The notes: generated from the letters alone by a model not told the origin. Positions 8,407 to 17,014 are shown, counted from the first letter of the stretch. The stretch: DNA of 64,000 nucleotides from Cryobacterium sp. Y29 (GCF_002929825.1 NZ_PJJN01000037.1:400313-464312); one strand, 5' to 3'. Program-made: numbers and translations.

Positions 8407-8731
8407 CTGGTGCGTCAGAGGCACTGTGATCGACGAGACCCGGTCAGCGTGCCAGAGAATTCTTCGATGCCCGTGCGCAGTTCTTCCTGGCACCGAGACC
8501 AGCAGAAAAAAATAAAAACTACCAGAATTTATCTTTAAGCATGTAGCCTCTGCAATGATCTGTTTTACCGAATATCCCGAAATGGTCGAAAGTTCTTCAT
8601 CACCCTCGATTTTGAAGGAGCACTTCGCCGATGCGACACACCCCGTCGTCCCATTCCGTGCCCGCTAGTTCAAACCGATCAGCGTATTCCTAAACAGAAC
8701 TGAGTACTCAACAGGCACCACATTTCTACCG

Positions 8732-8770
8732 CCTGATTAAGGCGTCTCCCCTTGGGGTACGCCAATCAGG
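8732..8770. promoter_or_regulatory. Long interrupted palindrome upstream of the permease
   Basis: CCTGATT-aa-GGCGT-ct-CCCC faces GGGG-t-ACGCC-AATCAGG across a two-base centre, three matched blocks in one symmetric element ending 42 bases before the permease start. It could be a regulator site, for example of the FadR-type protein, or a leader hairpin. Confidence 0.45.
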
Positions 8771-8812
8771 ACGACCCATGAACCTTCAACAGTGCAGTTA
8801 AGGGAGATTGTA

Positions 8813-10309
8813 ATGAGTGAAAATCGTTTGGAAGAAGTCGGTCATCTGAAAAGGTCGATCGACTGGAAGCAGGGGATGGCCATCGCCCTGGGGGTGCCCT
8901 TGCTGATTCTGCCCTCCCTGGGCTATCTTCCGCTGTACATGTCTGCCGCGGCAATCGTGATCTGGGGGTTGTCGGTCATTCAGGGCTTTATGCAGAACGC
9001 CGCCTACGCCGAAATGGCCACCACTTTTCCTAAGGCTTCGGGTCTGCCAGGTTTTGCACAGCACATCTTCCGCACCGAAAACTACAAAGGCAAATACGAC
9101 AAGGGAAAACTGGTCGGCGGCTTCACCGCGTGGAGCTACTGGTTTGGTTGGAGCCCGATCCTGGCGATCTTCGCCATTCTGGTTGGCGGCTACCTGCACG
9201 GGCTATTTCCGGTGCTGGGCGAGATTTTCACCGAGTATCAGCTCGCGTTGATCTCGGGCCTGGTGATTTTCACCGGAGTGTTCGTGGTGAACTGGTTCGG
9301 CCTCAAGGACGGCGCCATCCTGGGCTACATCCTGGCGGCTCTTGCCCTGATCCCGCTGGTTATCCTAACCGTGGCGCCCTTTGCTACCGGACACGTTGAC
9401 CTGGCTAACATCACCGGTAACTGGTTGCCGGCCGACTGGGCCTGGGATCTGCACCACATCTTGATTCTCCTCGGCATCTTCGCGATCGCGCAATGGAGTG
9501 CCTGTGCTTGGGAGACGGCCGCAATTTATGGCCCGGAGTACAAGAACCCGTCCAAGGACGTCCCCAAGGCATTACTGGCCGTTGGCCTGATCTGCTTCCT
9601 CTCTTATGTACTGGTGCAAACTGCCGTGATCGGTGTGCTGGGCGTTGACGGAGTGTTGGCCGAGCCGGTCTCGCCCCTTATTCCCGTCGCCCAGGCTGTC
9701 TTCGGCGAAGCCGGTGCACTGATCACCATCATCATGTTGATTTTCGCTATGATCCTGATCATTCAAACGGCGTATCTGGGGTCGTCCCGCGCCATGCACT
9801 CCATGGCGACGGAAGGCAACCTTCCCAAGGTCCTCGGCAAAACCAATCGCCACGGAACCCCGTTTGTGGCCATGTTGGTCATCGGCATCTTCAACCTGGT
9901 ACTGATTTCTATGGGTAACGCTGCAGCAATCCTCGCGGCCTCGGCGATCGGCTATACCCTGGCCAACGGCATCAGCCTGTTCGCCTATGTCAAAGCCAGG
10001 ACACACCCGAGCTTCGCCGATCTGGAACGACCTTTCAAAGCCCCGAAGAACTGGAAAACTGTTGCCATGCTCTTTGGCCTGTTCAATGTGCCCCTGGGCC
10101 TGGTGGGCGTGGTGTATCTGAACAGCCTGGAAATCGGCTGGGCCTCCACCTGGGTCGGCTTCATCGTCTTGGCGCTATACATACCGATCTGGTTCTATTC
10201 TCAACATGAGTCGCGGCGCTCAAAGACCAAGGCAGCCGGTGCTCATTCCTCAGATCTCGATGCCGACGATGACGGTCGTCTTACCCCCTCTGTGGAAGTA
10301 ACCACCTAA
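8813..10309 (+). CDS. APC-superfamily amino acid/amine permease
   Basis: A 498-residue integral membrane protein with about twelve hydrophobic segments spread over the length. It begins after a short basic N-terminus (HLKRSIDWKQGMAIALGVPLLILP) and ends in a charged cytoplasmic tail. Features typical of amino acid-polyamine-organocation permeases are the broken first helix and the stretch CAWETAAIYGPEYKNPSKDVPKA, where the acidic loop follows TM6. It should import an amino acid or amine with a cation. AGGGAG precedes ATG 8813. It follows the FadR-cache pair after a gap with a strong palindrome, and a terminator follows. The substrate is unknown; neighbouring amine oxidases make an amine plausible. 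Confidence 0.88.
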   Translation: MSENRLEEVGHLKRSIDWKQGMAIALGVPLLILPSLGYLPLYMSAAAIVIWGLSVIQGFMQNAAYAEMATTFPKASGLPGFAQHIFRTENYKGKYDKGKLVGGFTAWSYWFGWSPILAIFAILVGGYLHGLFPVLGEIFTEYQLALISGLVIFTGVFVVNWFGLKDGAILGYILAALALIPLVILTVAPFATGHVDLANITGNWLPADWAWDLHHILILLGIFAIAQWSACAWETAAIYGPEYKNPSKDVPKALLAVGLICFLSYVLVQTAVIGVLGVDGVLAEPVSPLIPVAQAVFGEAGALITIIMLIFAMILIIQTAYLGSSRAMHSMATEGNLPKVLGKTNRHGTPFVAMLVIGIFNLVLISMGNAAAILAASAIGYTLANGISLFAYVKARTHPSFADLERPFKAPKNWKTVAMLFGLFNVPLGLVGVVYLNSLEIGWASTWVGFIVLALYIPIWFYSQHESRRSKTKAAGAHSSDLDADDDGRLTPSVEVTT

Positions 10310-10316
10310 GGCTGAC

Positions 10317-10345
10317 GGGCAGGCCGGCTCAGTCACGGCCTGCCC
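10317..10345 (+). terminator. Terminator hairpin after the permease
   Basis: GGGCAGGCCG (10317-10326) pairs perfectly with CGGCCTGCCC (10336-10345) around nine bases, eight bases after the stop. No long T run follows. Confidence 0.55.
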
Positions 10346-10685
10346 CTCACCAGTATTCACCGGACTGCGGAGCGCCTGGCTGCGGTTTCCCTGGTTCTTC
10401 GAGCCGTGACAGCATGCGGTCCCGAATTGCGTTTTCTGGATATTTCCCAATCGATTCTTGGCGCGTAATGAAAACTTTATTATCCTTATGGATATTTATA
10501 AAAATAGCTGGACTATATGAATTATGTGCCGTAGCTTATCAACCAGGCGAACGCATGACGTGCATTTTCACCAATGAGGCTCGGAGCAGTGTTCCGGTTA
10601 GCCGTCTGAAAATCAAAGAATCGCACTCGCAAAGTCACACAGTTGAACAGATCTGACACACCTTTCACAACTCATAGGAGAGATC
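10346..10685. other. Intergenic stretch before cupin copy 2
   Basis: No gene is recognisable. The segment 10455-10540 is AT-rich and rich in T/A steps, a likely promoter region for the cupin-2/dimethylamine monooxygenase operon. A TGAACAGA half-site near 10643 resembles one arm of the TetR-type palindromes at 398 and 1167 but lacks the second arm. Confidence 0.4.
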
Positions 10686-11063
10686 ATGGAAACCGTATTG
10701 GGCACCCTCAGCAAGGCCGGCGCGATCTACAAGGTCGAAGGCGGTTACCTCGACCTGCCGACGATGAACGAACCCGGCACCGACGCCGCCATCGGCGACT
10801 CCCTCTCCAACCCCGAAGGATCGGTCATGAGTGCCGGCTTCTTCGAGCTCAAGGCCTCCGAACCCCTGGTCTACACCTACACCTACGACGAAATGAAGGT
10901 GGTCATTAAAGGCGAATTCATCCTCACCGACCAGACCACCGGCGAAGTGACCCGAGCCACCGAGCGCGACGTACTCTTCTTCCCCAAGGGCACCACCGTC
11001 AAGTTCGAAACCCCCGACTACGCCCTCGGCTTCTTCGCCGGCGACCGCACCTTCGCACCCTAA
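10686..11063 (+). CDS. EutQ-like cupin protein, copy 2
   Basis: The deduced 125 residues are identical to copy 1 at 1402-1779. GGAGAG precedes the ATG. This copy is directly upstream of the dimethylamine monooxygenase small-subunit gene, whose ATG begins eight bases after the cupin stop, so the two are likely co-translated. That places the cupin in the amine demethylation operon: cupin, small subunit, reductase, heme subunit, then copper amine oxidase. A role as the missing TMAO demethylase or in trapping a labile product is conceivable; nothing in the sequence proves it. Perfect conservation of the protein shows that the duplication is recent or that gene conversion occurs. Confidence 0.85.
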   Translation: METVLGTLSKAGAIYKVEGGYLDLPTMNEPGTDAAIGDSLSNPEGSVMSAGFFELKASEPLVYTYTYDEMKVVIKGEFILTDQTTGEVTRATERDVLFFPKGTTVKFETPDYALGFFAGDRTFAP

Positions 11064-11075
11064 ACCCACCATGCG
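10686..11075 (+). repeat. Direct repeat, copy 2 (pairs with 1402-1791)
   Basis: Near-identical to 1402-1791 in the same orientation, 9,284 bases away. The repeat reaches into the first two codons of the next gene (ATGCG at 11071-11075). Recombination between the copies would delete tmm, the first phi-hps operon, and the FadR-cache-permease genes. Confidence 0.9.
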
Positions 11076-11556
11076 TGCCGCATCTCAGTCACCGGCGACA
11101 GTCACCGGCTGCGAACCAGGTTTCCGCGGGGTCATCTGTGTGTCATTCGGCGCAGCAAATACTCTCGCGGATCACGACGCCGGTGGCATGCCCCGGCAGG
11201 ATTTCCGCTTCGCTTCCGCAAACCCGGAAGCCCTCGCAAACCTGAGGTCTGTGCTCGAGCGTTCGTGCGTCGGGGTCCGTCTTGTACTCGCCGGCCCACC
11301 GGCCGACGTGCATGCAGCAGCATCCGCGGTCGCGGAATGTGGCTTGGTGGACGAGGAGATCACCCTCCTGTGCGACGAGGTCGGACCCCGGGTAATTTTC
11401 TGCGGACACTGCCATGCGTCGACCACAACCGATCACCCGATCGGCACCGATGTGGACTGTCGAGGATGTGCCACCACCCTGACGTTCACTGACCACTTCT
11501 CCCGCCGTGTTGGCGGGTACCTGGGATTCTCAGCCCATGCCGAGGAGGCAGCATGA
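11071..11556 (+). CDS. Dimethylamine monooxygenase small subunit (DmmA-like Cys domain)
   Basis: A 161-residue soluble protein. The C-terminal part contains FCGHCHASTTTD followed by DVDCRGCATTLTFTDHFSRR, a four-cysteine C-x-x-C...C-x-x-C knuckle, and ends in a short GGYLGFSAHAEE. This is the pattern of the small subunit of heme-dependent dimethylamine monooxygenase (Pfam DmmA-like N and C domains, from memory). The cysteines probably hold zinc or a rubredoxin-like iron. The ATG overlaps the end of the duplicated segment, and the stop overlaps the next ATG in ATGA (11553-11556), showing translational coupling with the reductase. Subunit letters differ between published systems, so no symbol is given. 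Confidence 0.75.
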   Translation: MRAASQSPATVTGCEPGFRGVICVSFGAANTLADHDAGGMPRQDFRFASANPEALANLRSVLERSCVGVRLVLAGPPADVHAAASAVAECGLVDEEITLLCDEVGPRVIFCGHCHASTTTDHPIGTDVDCRGCATTLTFTDHFSRRVGGYLGFSAHAEEAA

Positions 11557-12530
11557 CCGCCACTGCTCTCCAGACCAAATTCCACCCGGTCCTGGAAGGA
11601 ACCCTCCAGCTGGAGGTGACAAACGTCAGCGCTCAGACGGATTCGATCACGAGCATCACGTTTGGTGATCCGCTTGGGGAACTGCTGCCGAGTTATGTCC
11701 CGGGGAGCCACCTCGTCGTGCAGTACGGAACTGGTGCCAATGCCTATTCGCTCACCGGTGCAGGTAACGCCCCCAGGGAATACGCCATTTCCGTTCTGCG
11801 CGTTGAAGACGGTGCCGGCGGATCTCTGGCCATGCACGCGCTCTCCGTGGGCGACCGGGTTCAGGTTTCGCGTCCCCGCAGCGCCTTCGCTCCGGCGGCA
11901 ACAGCGAAGCATCATCTGCTCATCGCGGCGGGAATCGGCATCACGCCGGTGCTGTCGCACGCTCGGTACGCTGCCGAATGGGGCGCATCCGCTTCGCTGA
12001 TCTACGTGCACCGTCCTGGGACGGGGGCACACGTCCAGGATGCGCGGGATCTGTTGGGATCTGGCCTGACGGAATGTACAGATCGCGGCAGTTTTCAGGA
12101 GGTTCTCACCAGAAAGCTCACGACCCAGAGACTCGGAACCCACCTCTACGTCTGCGGGCCGGCTGACTTCATGGACAGTGTGCTCGAGCAGGCCCGGGAT
12201 CTCGGCTGGCCCAAGGGTCTGCTGCATTCCGAAGCGTTCTCCGCGGCGGCGCTGGACGATGGCCAACCGTTCGCGGTGAACCTGGCTCGCAGCGGGATCA
12301 CGGTGGAAGTTCCGGCCGGTGTTTCGTTGTTGGAAACCCTCGAAAATGCCGGACTGAGCATTCCGAATATGTGCCGCAAAGGCATCTGTGGCGAATGTGC
12401 CGTGCCCGTGCTTCGTGGGGTACCGCAGCATCGGGATCTCTACCTGACCGACCAGGAAAAAGCTGACAACACCACGATGATGTGCTGCGTGTCACGCAGC
12501 CTGGACCCAGAATTGGAGCTGGACCTGTGA
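11553..12530 (+). CDS. Ferredoxin reductase subunit of dimethylamine monooxygenase
   Basis: A 325-residue reductase of the phthalate dioxygenase reductase family that passes electrons from NAD(P)H to the heme subunit. In order: a flavin-binding beta barrel with REYAISVLR (R-x-Y-S-type motif, residues about 70-80); a nucleotide domain with IAAGIGITPVLSHAR (about 128-142) and YVCGPADFMDSV; and a C-terminal plant-type [2Fe-2S] domain with CRKGICGECAVPVLRG and a final MMCC. The four Fe-S cysteines are present. It overlaps the small-subunit gene by four bases and the heme-subunit gene by four (GTGA). Such tight packing fits a fixed-ratio complex. Confidence 0.9.
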   Translation: MTATALQTKFHPVLEGTLQLEVTNVSAQTDSITSITFGDPLGELLPSYVPGSHLVVQYGTGANAYSLTGAGNAPREYAISVLRVEDGAGGSLAMHALSVGDRVQVSRPRSAFAPAATAKHHLLIAAGIGITPVLSHARYAAEWGASASLIYVHRPGTGAHVQDARDLLGSGLTECTDRGSFQEVLTRKLTTQRLGTHLYVCGPADFMDSVLEQARDLGWPKGLLHSEAFSAAALDDGQPFAVNLARSGITVEVPAGVSLLETLENAGLSIPNMCRKGICGECAVPVLRGVPQHRDLYLTDQEKADNTTMMCCVSRSLDPELELDL

Positions 12531-13528
12531 ATACCGTCCTCAATGACACCGTCCGTGACACCGACGTGCTTCCCGAACGGATCAAGCACTTTCCCTTTCC
12601 GTTCTCCGGTGACATCTACCGCTACAGCGCCAATGTCGAACCGTCCCGCAAAATAATCACGACTGAAGCCGGCGCCTGGGGCGGCCGGCTGGTCCACATC
12701 GACGAACACTATCTGGCAGAGCTCAAGGATCGTGACGAGGTGCTGGAGCGGGATCCCTCCCGGCTCCAGGTGCTCCCCCACATGCGACCCGCCGTGTGGG
12801 ATGCCATCTCCACCCTGCTGCCCGCCCTGGTCGAGGAATACCCGGACACCTTATCCTTCGCCCGTGAAGGAAACAGCTGCCGCTGGCGGAACTCCCTGCA
12901 AGACCTCGACGTGGAGTTCACGATCGGCGACGACACTTCGCTTCCGATGGGTCCCTTGCGTTTTCTGGGCAGCCAGATCCAGGACGACCTGGTCTTTCTC
13001 GACCACCGCCAGGATGCGTTGTGGCTCGATGCAGGCGTGGTCACCTTCGCCGCCGACTGGTCCGTCGGATTCGACGTCGGCATGAAATTCATGGAAGTCC
13101 ATCACCCCGTTCCCCGGGTGAAGGAAGAGAAGATCGCTAGCCGGGCCGAGCAGTTCTTGATGCGGCTCCAGCCGGGGGAACAGTACCGCCGAACCAACTG
13201 GACCCTGACCATCGACCGGCGTCTGGACACCTCCACCGAAACCTACCCGGACTGGGCCCATGACCGCATAACCATTGCCGACGATCCGGCCCTGCCGGAC
13301 CGGCTCCACCTGCGGGTAGAAGTTCAGCACATGATTCGTCTCCCACACTCCGGGGCCGTGCTGTTCATGGTCCGGAGCTATCTGTTGCCGCTCAGTGACA
13401 TTGCCCGGGTACCGGTCTGGCGAGAGAATATGGGCCGCGTGCTGGCCGAACTCCCCGACGATATGGCCGAATACAAGGGCATCATCCATTATGCCAAGGC
13501 GGCGTCCGATTGGTTGCTGGCCAACTAG
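12527..13528 (+). CDS. Heme-dependent oxidative N-demethylase alpha subunit (dimethylamine monooxygenase)
   Basis: A 333-residue protein of the DUF3445 / HODM alpha-subunit family, whose PAS-fold heme site demethylates dimethylamine to methylamine and formaldehyde using O2. Family landmarks in sequence are HFPFPFSGDIYRYSANV near the N-terminus, LQVLPHMRPAVWDA, the GPLRFLGSQIQDDLVFL core, FAADWSVGFDVGMKFMEVHHPVP, and the C-terminal EVQHMIRLPHSGAVLFMVRSYLLPL. The GTG at 12527 overlaps the reductase stop (GTGA); an earlier ATG at 12482 would lie inside the reductase gene. The gene order small subunit, reductase, heme subunit, then amine oxidase gives stepwise dimethylamine oxidation. The product name follows the family and context; specificity is inferred. 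Confidence 0.85.
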   Translation: MNTVLNDTVRDTDVLPERIKHFPFPFSGDIYRYSANVEPSRKIITTEAGAWGGRLVHIDEHYLAELKDRDEVLERDPSRLQVLPHMRPAVWDAISTLLPALVEEYPDTLSFAREGNSCRWRNSLQDLDVEFTIGDDTSLPMGPLRFLGSQIQDDLVFLDHRQDALWLDAGVVTFAADWSVGFDVGMKFMEVHHPVPRVKEEKIASRAEQFLMRLQPGEQYRRTNWTLTIDRRLDTSTETYPDWAHDRITIADDPALPDRLHLRVEVQHMIRLPHSGAVLFMVRSYLLPLSDIARVPVWRENMGRVLAELPDDMAEYKGIIHYAKAASDWLLAN

Positions 13529-13590
13529 TCCCCCCTCCCCCCTTTTTTTACTGCCTTCCCGAACCTGAAGAACAAACCAAGGAGAAAAGC

Positions 13591-15531
13591 ATGACGATCA
13601 GCATCGAAACTCAGACCGTTGTCGGGGCACACCCGCTCGACCCGCTTTCCCGCGCCGAGATTTCCCGGGCGGTCGCAATCCTCAAGAACGGGCAAGCGGC
13701 GGCCGAGACGTTCCGCTTCATCAGCGTTGAGCTGCGCGAACCGTCCAAGCACGCCCTCCGAGCCGGCACTGAAACGGAGCGCGAAGCCGACTCGGTACTC
13801 ATCGACCGTGGCACCGGAAATGCGTACGAAGCCGTTGTCAACCTTGATGCCGGCATCGTCTCGACGTGGACGCAGTTGGCTTCCGGCGTGCAGCCGCCCT
13901 TCATGCTGGACGAGTTCGCCGAGTGCGAGATCAACTGTAAGAAAGACCCGCGCGTCGTGGAGGCACTTGCTGCCCGCGGCCTGACCAATCTGGACCTCGT
14001 CTGCTTTGAGCCGTGGTCAGTTGGCTGGTTCGGAGAAGACGCTCAGGGACGACGCCTAATGCGCGCGCTCGTCTTCGTTCGGCAGGATCCGGACGACAGC
14101 CCCTATGCGCACCCGATCGAGAACTTCGTCGTCATCTACGACCTCAGCTCCGGCACAGTCGCCAAGGTTGAGGACGCCGAGGCCATCCCAGTCCCGTCAG
14201 CCGGGGGCAATTACCTGCCCAAGTACGTCGGGCCGGCCCGCACCGACCTCAAGCCCATTTCGATCACCCAGCCCGAAGGTGCGTCCTTCGAGGTGACGGG
14301 TAACCACGTGCAGTGGGCCGACTGGTCCTTCCGCGTCGGTTTCACGCCCCGCGAAGGCCTAGTGCTCCACCAGCTCAAATTCCGCAACAAGGGCACCAAC
14401 CGATCCGTCATCAACCGAGCGTCACTGGCGGAGATGGTCGTTCCCTACGGTGACCCCGCTCCCGTACAGGCCAAGAAGAACGCCTTCGATTCCGGCGAAT
14501 ACAACATCGGCAACATGGCCAACTCGCTCAAGCTCGGCTGCGACTGCCTGGGTGAGATCAAGTACTTCGATGGCATCACCACCGACAGCCACGGCAACCC
14601 GATGACCATCGAGAACGCCATCTGCATGCACGAAGAAGACGACAGCATCATGTGGAAGCACTTCGACTTCCGCGAGGGCACCGCCGAAGTGCGACGCAGC
14701 CGCAAGCTCGTAATCTCCTTCATCGCCACTGTCGCCAATTACGAGTACGCGTTCTACTGGCACCTCTTTCTTGACGGCAGCATCGAGTTCCTGGTCAAAG
14801 CCACCGGCATTCTGTCCACGGCCGCCCAGAACCCGGGCGAGAAGACCACGTATGGTCAGGCGCTAAACAACGACGGACTCTACGGCCCCATCCACCAGCA
14901 CCTCTTCAACGTGCGGATGGACTTTGAGATCGACGGCCCACTGAACTCCGTCTTCGAGGTTGACACCGAGATTCCAGCCGACAACCCCACCTACACCGCC
15001 TTCCGGGCGGTTGATCGCCTGCTGGAAACCGAGCAGGCGGCCATCCGCAAGGCCGACAGTTCGAAGCACCGCTTCTGGAAGGTCGCCAACCGCGACAGCA
15101 AGAACCTGGTGGACGAGCCGGTGGCCTACCGTCTGATCCCCACAAATGCCATTACCTTGGCAGCCGACGAACGGTCGAACGTGAGTCAGCGCGCACAGTT
15201 TGCTCGGAACAACCTGTGGGTCACCGCCTACGACCGGGCCGAGCGTTTTCCGGCTGGCGAGTTTCCGAATCAGAGCACCGGTGGCGATGGCCTGCCCGCG
15301 TGGACCCTCGCGGACCGGAACATCGTCGATCAGGATCTCGTGGTCTGGTACACCTTCGGGATGCACCACGTTGTGCGCCTCGAAGACTGGCCCGTCATGC
15401 CCCGCCAGAACATCGGCTTCATGCTCGAACCCCACGGCTTCTTCGACGAAAATCCCACCCTCAACCTGCCCGAGTCGGACACGGTCGCCGCCGCCGCCGC
15501 CAAACAGTGCTGCAACGGAACCGATCACTAA
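13591..15531 (+). CDS. Copper-containing primary amine oxidase (methylamine oxidase type)
   Basis: A 646-residue copper/topaquinone enzyme, the usual length of bacterial amine oxidases, that converts a primary amine to aldehyde, ammonia and H2O2. The cofactor motif N-Y-E-Y is present, with the topaquinone tyrosine at about residue 384, followed by FYWHLFLDG. Copper ligands appear in GPIHQHLFNVRMD (H-x-H) and in GMHHVVRLEDWPVMP. AAGGAG (13579-13584) sits six bases before ATG 13591; the frame upstream has no recognisable domain. It follows the dimethylamine monooxygenase by 62 bases across a C/T-rich tract and is best read as the methylamine step, yielding formaldehyde for the RuMP pathway. No secretion signal is visible. 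Other small amines are possible substrates. Confidence 0.93.
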   Translation: MTISIETQTVVGAHPLDPLSRAEISRAVAILKNGQAAAETFRFISVELREPSKHALRAGTETEREADSVLIDRGTGNAYEAVVNLDAGIVSTWTQLASGVQPPFMLDEFAECEINCKKDPRVVEALAARGLTNLDLVCFEPWSVGWFGEDAQGRRLMRALVFVRQDPDDSPYAHPIENFVVIYDLSSGTVAKVEDAEAIPVPSAGGNYLPKYVGPARTDLKPISITQPEGASFEVTGNHVQWADWSFRVGFTPREGLVLHQLKFRNKGTNRSVINRASLAEMVVPYGDPAPVQAKKNAFDSGEYNIGNMANSLKLGCDCLGEIKYFDGITTDSHGNPMTIENAICMHEEDDSIMWKHFDFREGTAEVRRSRKLVISFIATVANYEYAFYWHLFLDGSIEFLVKATGILSTAAQNPGEKTTYGQALNNDGLYGPIHQHLFNVRMDFEIDGPLNSVFEVDTEIPADNPTYTAFRAVDRLLETEQAAIRKADSSKHRFWKVANRDSKNLVDEPVAYRLIPTNAITLAADERSNVSQRAQFARNNLWVTAYDRAERFPAGEFPNQSTGGDGLPAWTLADRNIVDQDLVVWYTFGMHHVVRLEDWPVMPRQNIGFMLEPHGFFDENPTLNLPESDTVAAAAAKQCCNGTDH

Positions 15532-15670
15532 ACCGACCAATTTTCCTGGAGAAAATCAAAGGTCACCGCAGTCACAGTGCCGCCAATTTCTCTTCGAACT
15601 CATTAGGGTACGAAAGCTTGATCTGGATCTGGGTGATGCCCTGGGCTTGGAGAAGGAACAGCACTAAACA

Positions 15671-15710
15671 GCCGGTCCCCGGTGCGGTTGCAGCCGCACC
15701 GGGGACCGGC
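15671..15710 (+). terminator. Strong 17-bp-stem terminator after the amine oxidase
   Basis: GCCGGTCCCCGGTGCGG (15671-15687) pairs perfectly with 15694-15710 around the loop TTGCAG. No T run follows, but the stem is long enough to stop or stabilise transcripts on either strand. Confidence 0.65.
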
Positions 15711-15739
15711 TCCGTACCCAGCCCAGACAAATAGAAAGC

Positions 15740-16390
15740 GTGATCCGCGTGTTCGATCTCCCCGCAGTTACCTGGACCCTCACTACCGTACTGCTGCTAA
15801 GTGGCAGTTATTACCTCGTGCAGGCAACAAGGTCTCATCAACTCACGGACCGGGTCAACAATAGCCTTCATGCCCTCATGAACATACTGATGGCGTCCAT
15901 GCTCTGGAGTCTCGGGGCCTCGACAATATTGGCGCAGATCGTTGTCCTCACCGGCGCGGCACTCTGGTTTTTTCTTCAGGCGGTCGCCCGACCAGAGCTC
16001 AAAGCACTCTGCACTGATCGCCAGGGCCGTATTAAATGCATCTACCACAGCTTCACCATGGTCGGCGCTGCGATCATGGTCGCAATGATGATGGGTCATG
16101 ATACCGCTGGCCAAAGCCCCCTTCCTGCTGGCGCTGTGGCAATATCTCACCACGCGATGCCAGTCCCGACCGCAGCCGCAGCGACGCTCGGGCCCTCACC
16201 CGATCTGGCAATTTTCCTGACCCCATTCTTCGGCGTTGCAGCGGTAGTCTTTCTTGTCCTTCTGCTGCGTTTCCAGGTAGCGAAGGCCATTCCCCGCTCG
16301 ACGGCTTTGAGAAGCGCTGCCCGTGCAGAACACGGGGTGGAAGCTCTTGGCGCGGCTGTCATGACTTTGATGCTTGCCTCCATGTCATAG
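15740..16390 (+). CDS. DUF5134 membrane protein
   Basis: 216 residues with about five to six hydrophobic segments. It carries the DUF5134 pattern of a His/Met-rich helix, LHALMNILMASMLWS, near residue 45, plus a second Met/His patch (MVAMMMGHDTAG) near 115 and a final EALGAAVMTLMLASMS. The His and Met residues inside membrane helices resemble those of copper-handling membrane proteins. With a copper amine oxidase immediately upstream, a role in copper supply is attractive but unproven. The start is GTG at 15740, with another GTG at 15749. It ends about 320 bases before the att-like sequence at 16714, so it is the last gene of the amine module. Confidence 0.7.
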   Translation: MIRVFDLPAVTWTLTTVLLLSGSYYLVQATRSHQLTDRVNNSLHALMNILMASMLWSLGASTILAQIVVLTGAALWFFLQAVARPELKALCTDRQGRIKCIYHSFTMVGAAIMVAMMMGHDTAGQSPLPAGAVAISHHAMPVPTAAAATLGPSPDLAIFLTPFFGVAAVVFLVLLLRFQVAKAIPRSTALRSAARAEHGVEALGAAVMTLMLASMS

Positions 16391-16713
16391 CCGCGTAAAT
16401 AAGTTAAAACGGTGGCTTGGGTTTTTTCACGTAGTGGGCGGCGTCGCTCTTAGTAAATTTCGGTTCCGCAGTCGTGCCACACTTTGCACCGACTCTTTTG
16501 CACTCCTCCATCATCCTGCCGACCCGACTGTGACTTCCTAGAAGTCCACATTTTCCCTTGCAGATTGAAATGTCCCAATGGGTTCGGGGTCGAAGCGACA
16601 TCTGCGACGAGAGGCCCCCTCGTCTCGTTTCGAATTTGCGTACCTGCCGACACCCATCAACTACCCACCTGAATCAACCGTGAACGTCCGAACGGGATCG
16701 CGTACACTCGGAA
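16391..16713. other. Gene-poor stretch before the first att site
   Basis: No gene of recognisable family. A minus-strand frame (16404-16601) encodes a 65-residue basic peptide with four cysteines, but lacks a clear ribosome site and has no match I know. Confidence 0.4.
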
Positions 16714-16775
16714 GCAGTGAACCGCCCGGTTCCCCGCAAGATCAAGGGAATCCGCGAATTCCCGTGACATTCGGT
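16714..16775. repeat. Element right-end repeat A
   Basis: This stretch contains the palindrome GAACCG-CC-CGGTTC and GGGAATCCGCG and ends in GACATTCGGT. It is repeated at 22051-22115 and, more degraded, at 43022-43080, each time just before a copy of the tRNA-Pro 3' end. It is probably a conserved end of the integrative elements, perhaps an integrase or excisionase arm site. Confidence 0.65.
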
Positions 16776-16800
16776 CCCAACTAGAATCACCCCGATTCTG

Positions 16801-16875
16801 CAAGGGGTCGCAGGTTCGAATCCTGTCAGCCCGACCAAAAGTCCCGGAAACTCACGAGTTTCCGGGACTTTTTAG
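16801..16875 (+). other. att site A: tRNA-Pro 3' fragment plus tRNA terminator
   Basis: 16801-16837 is the last 37 bases of a tRNA, with T-arm GCAGGTTCGAATCCTGT, acceptor strand CAGCCCG, discriminator A and CCA. The acceptor and the CAAGGGGTC context fit tRNA-Pro(GGG) as I recall it. No 5' half is present. A hairpin with T run (16838-16875) follows as in a genuine tRNA locus. The same block recurs at 22141-22215. Confidence 0.8.
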
Positions 16876-17014
16876 GTTAAACAGTTGATTAAGCCATCAA
16901 TGCGTCATCACTTTCAGCGTTCCAGAGCCGGTGATTCGGCCCTGTCGTCCGAGGCACCGACGTCGGTTTCGGTACCTCCCGATCGTCCGGGATCGTCGTG
17001 CACACCTCTTGGGC

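Noticed and set aside
15579..15665. Minus-strand frame encoding a 30-residue peptide (LSYPNEFEEKLAAL end) between the amine oxidase and its terminator
   Set aside because: It looks protein-like but has no ribosome site or recognised family; too short to support.
16801..16837. Intact tRNA-Pro gene
   Set aside because: Only the T-arm, acceptor 3' strand and CCA are present here and at 22141; no anticodon or D arm precedes them.
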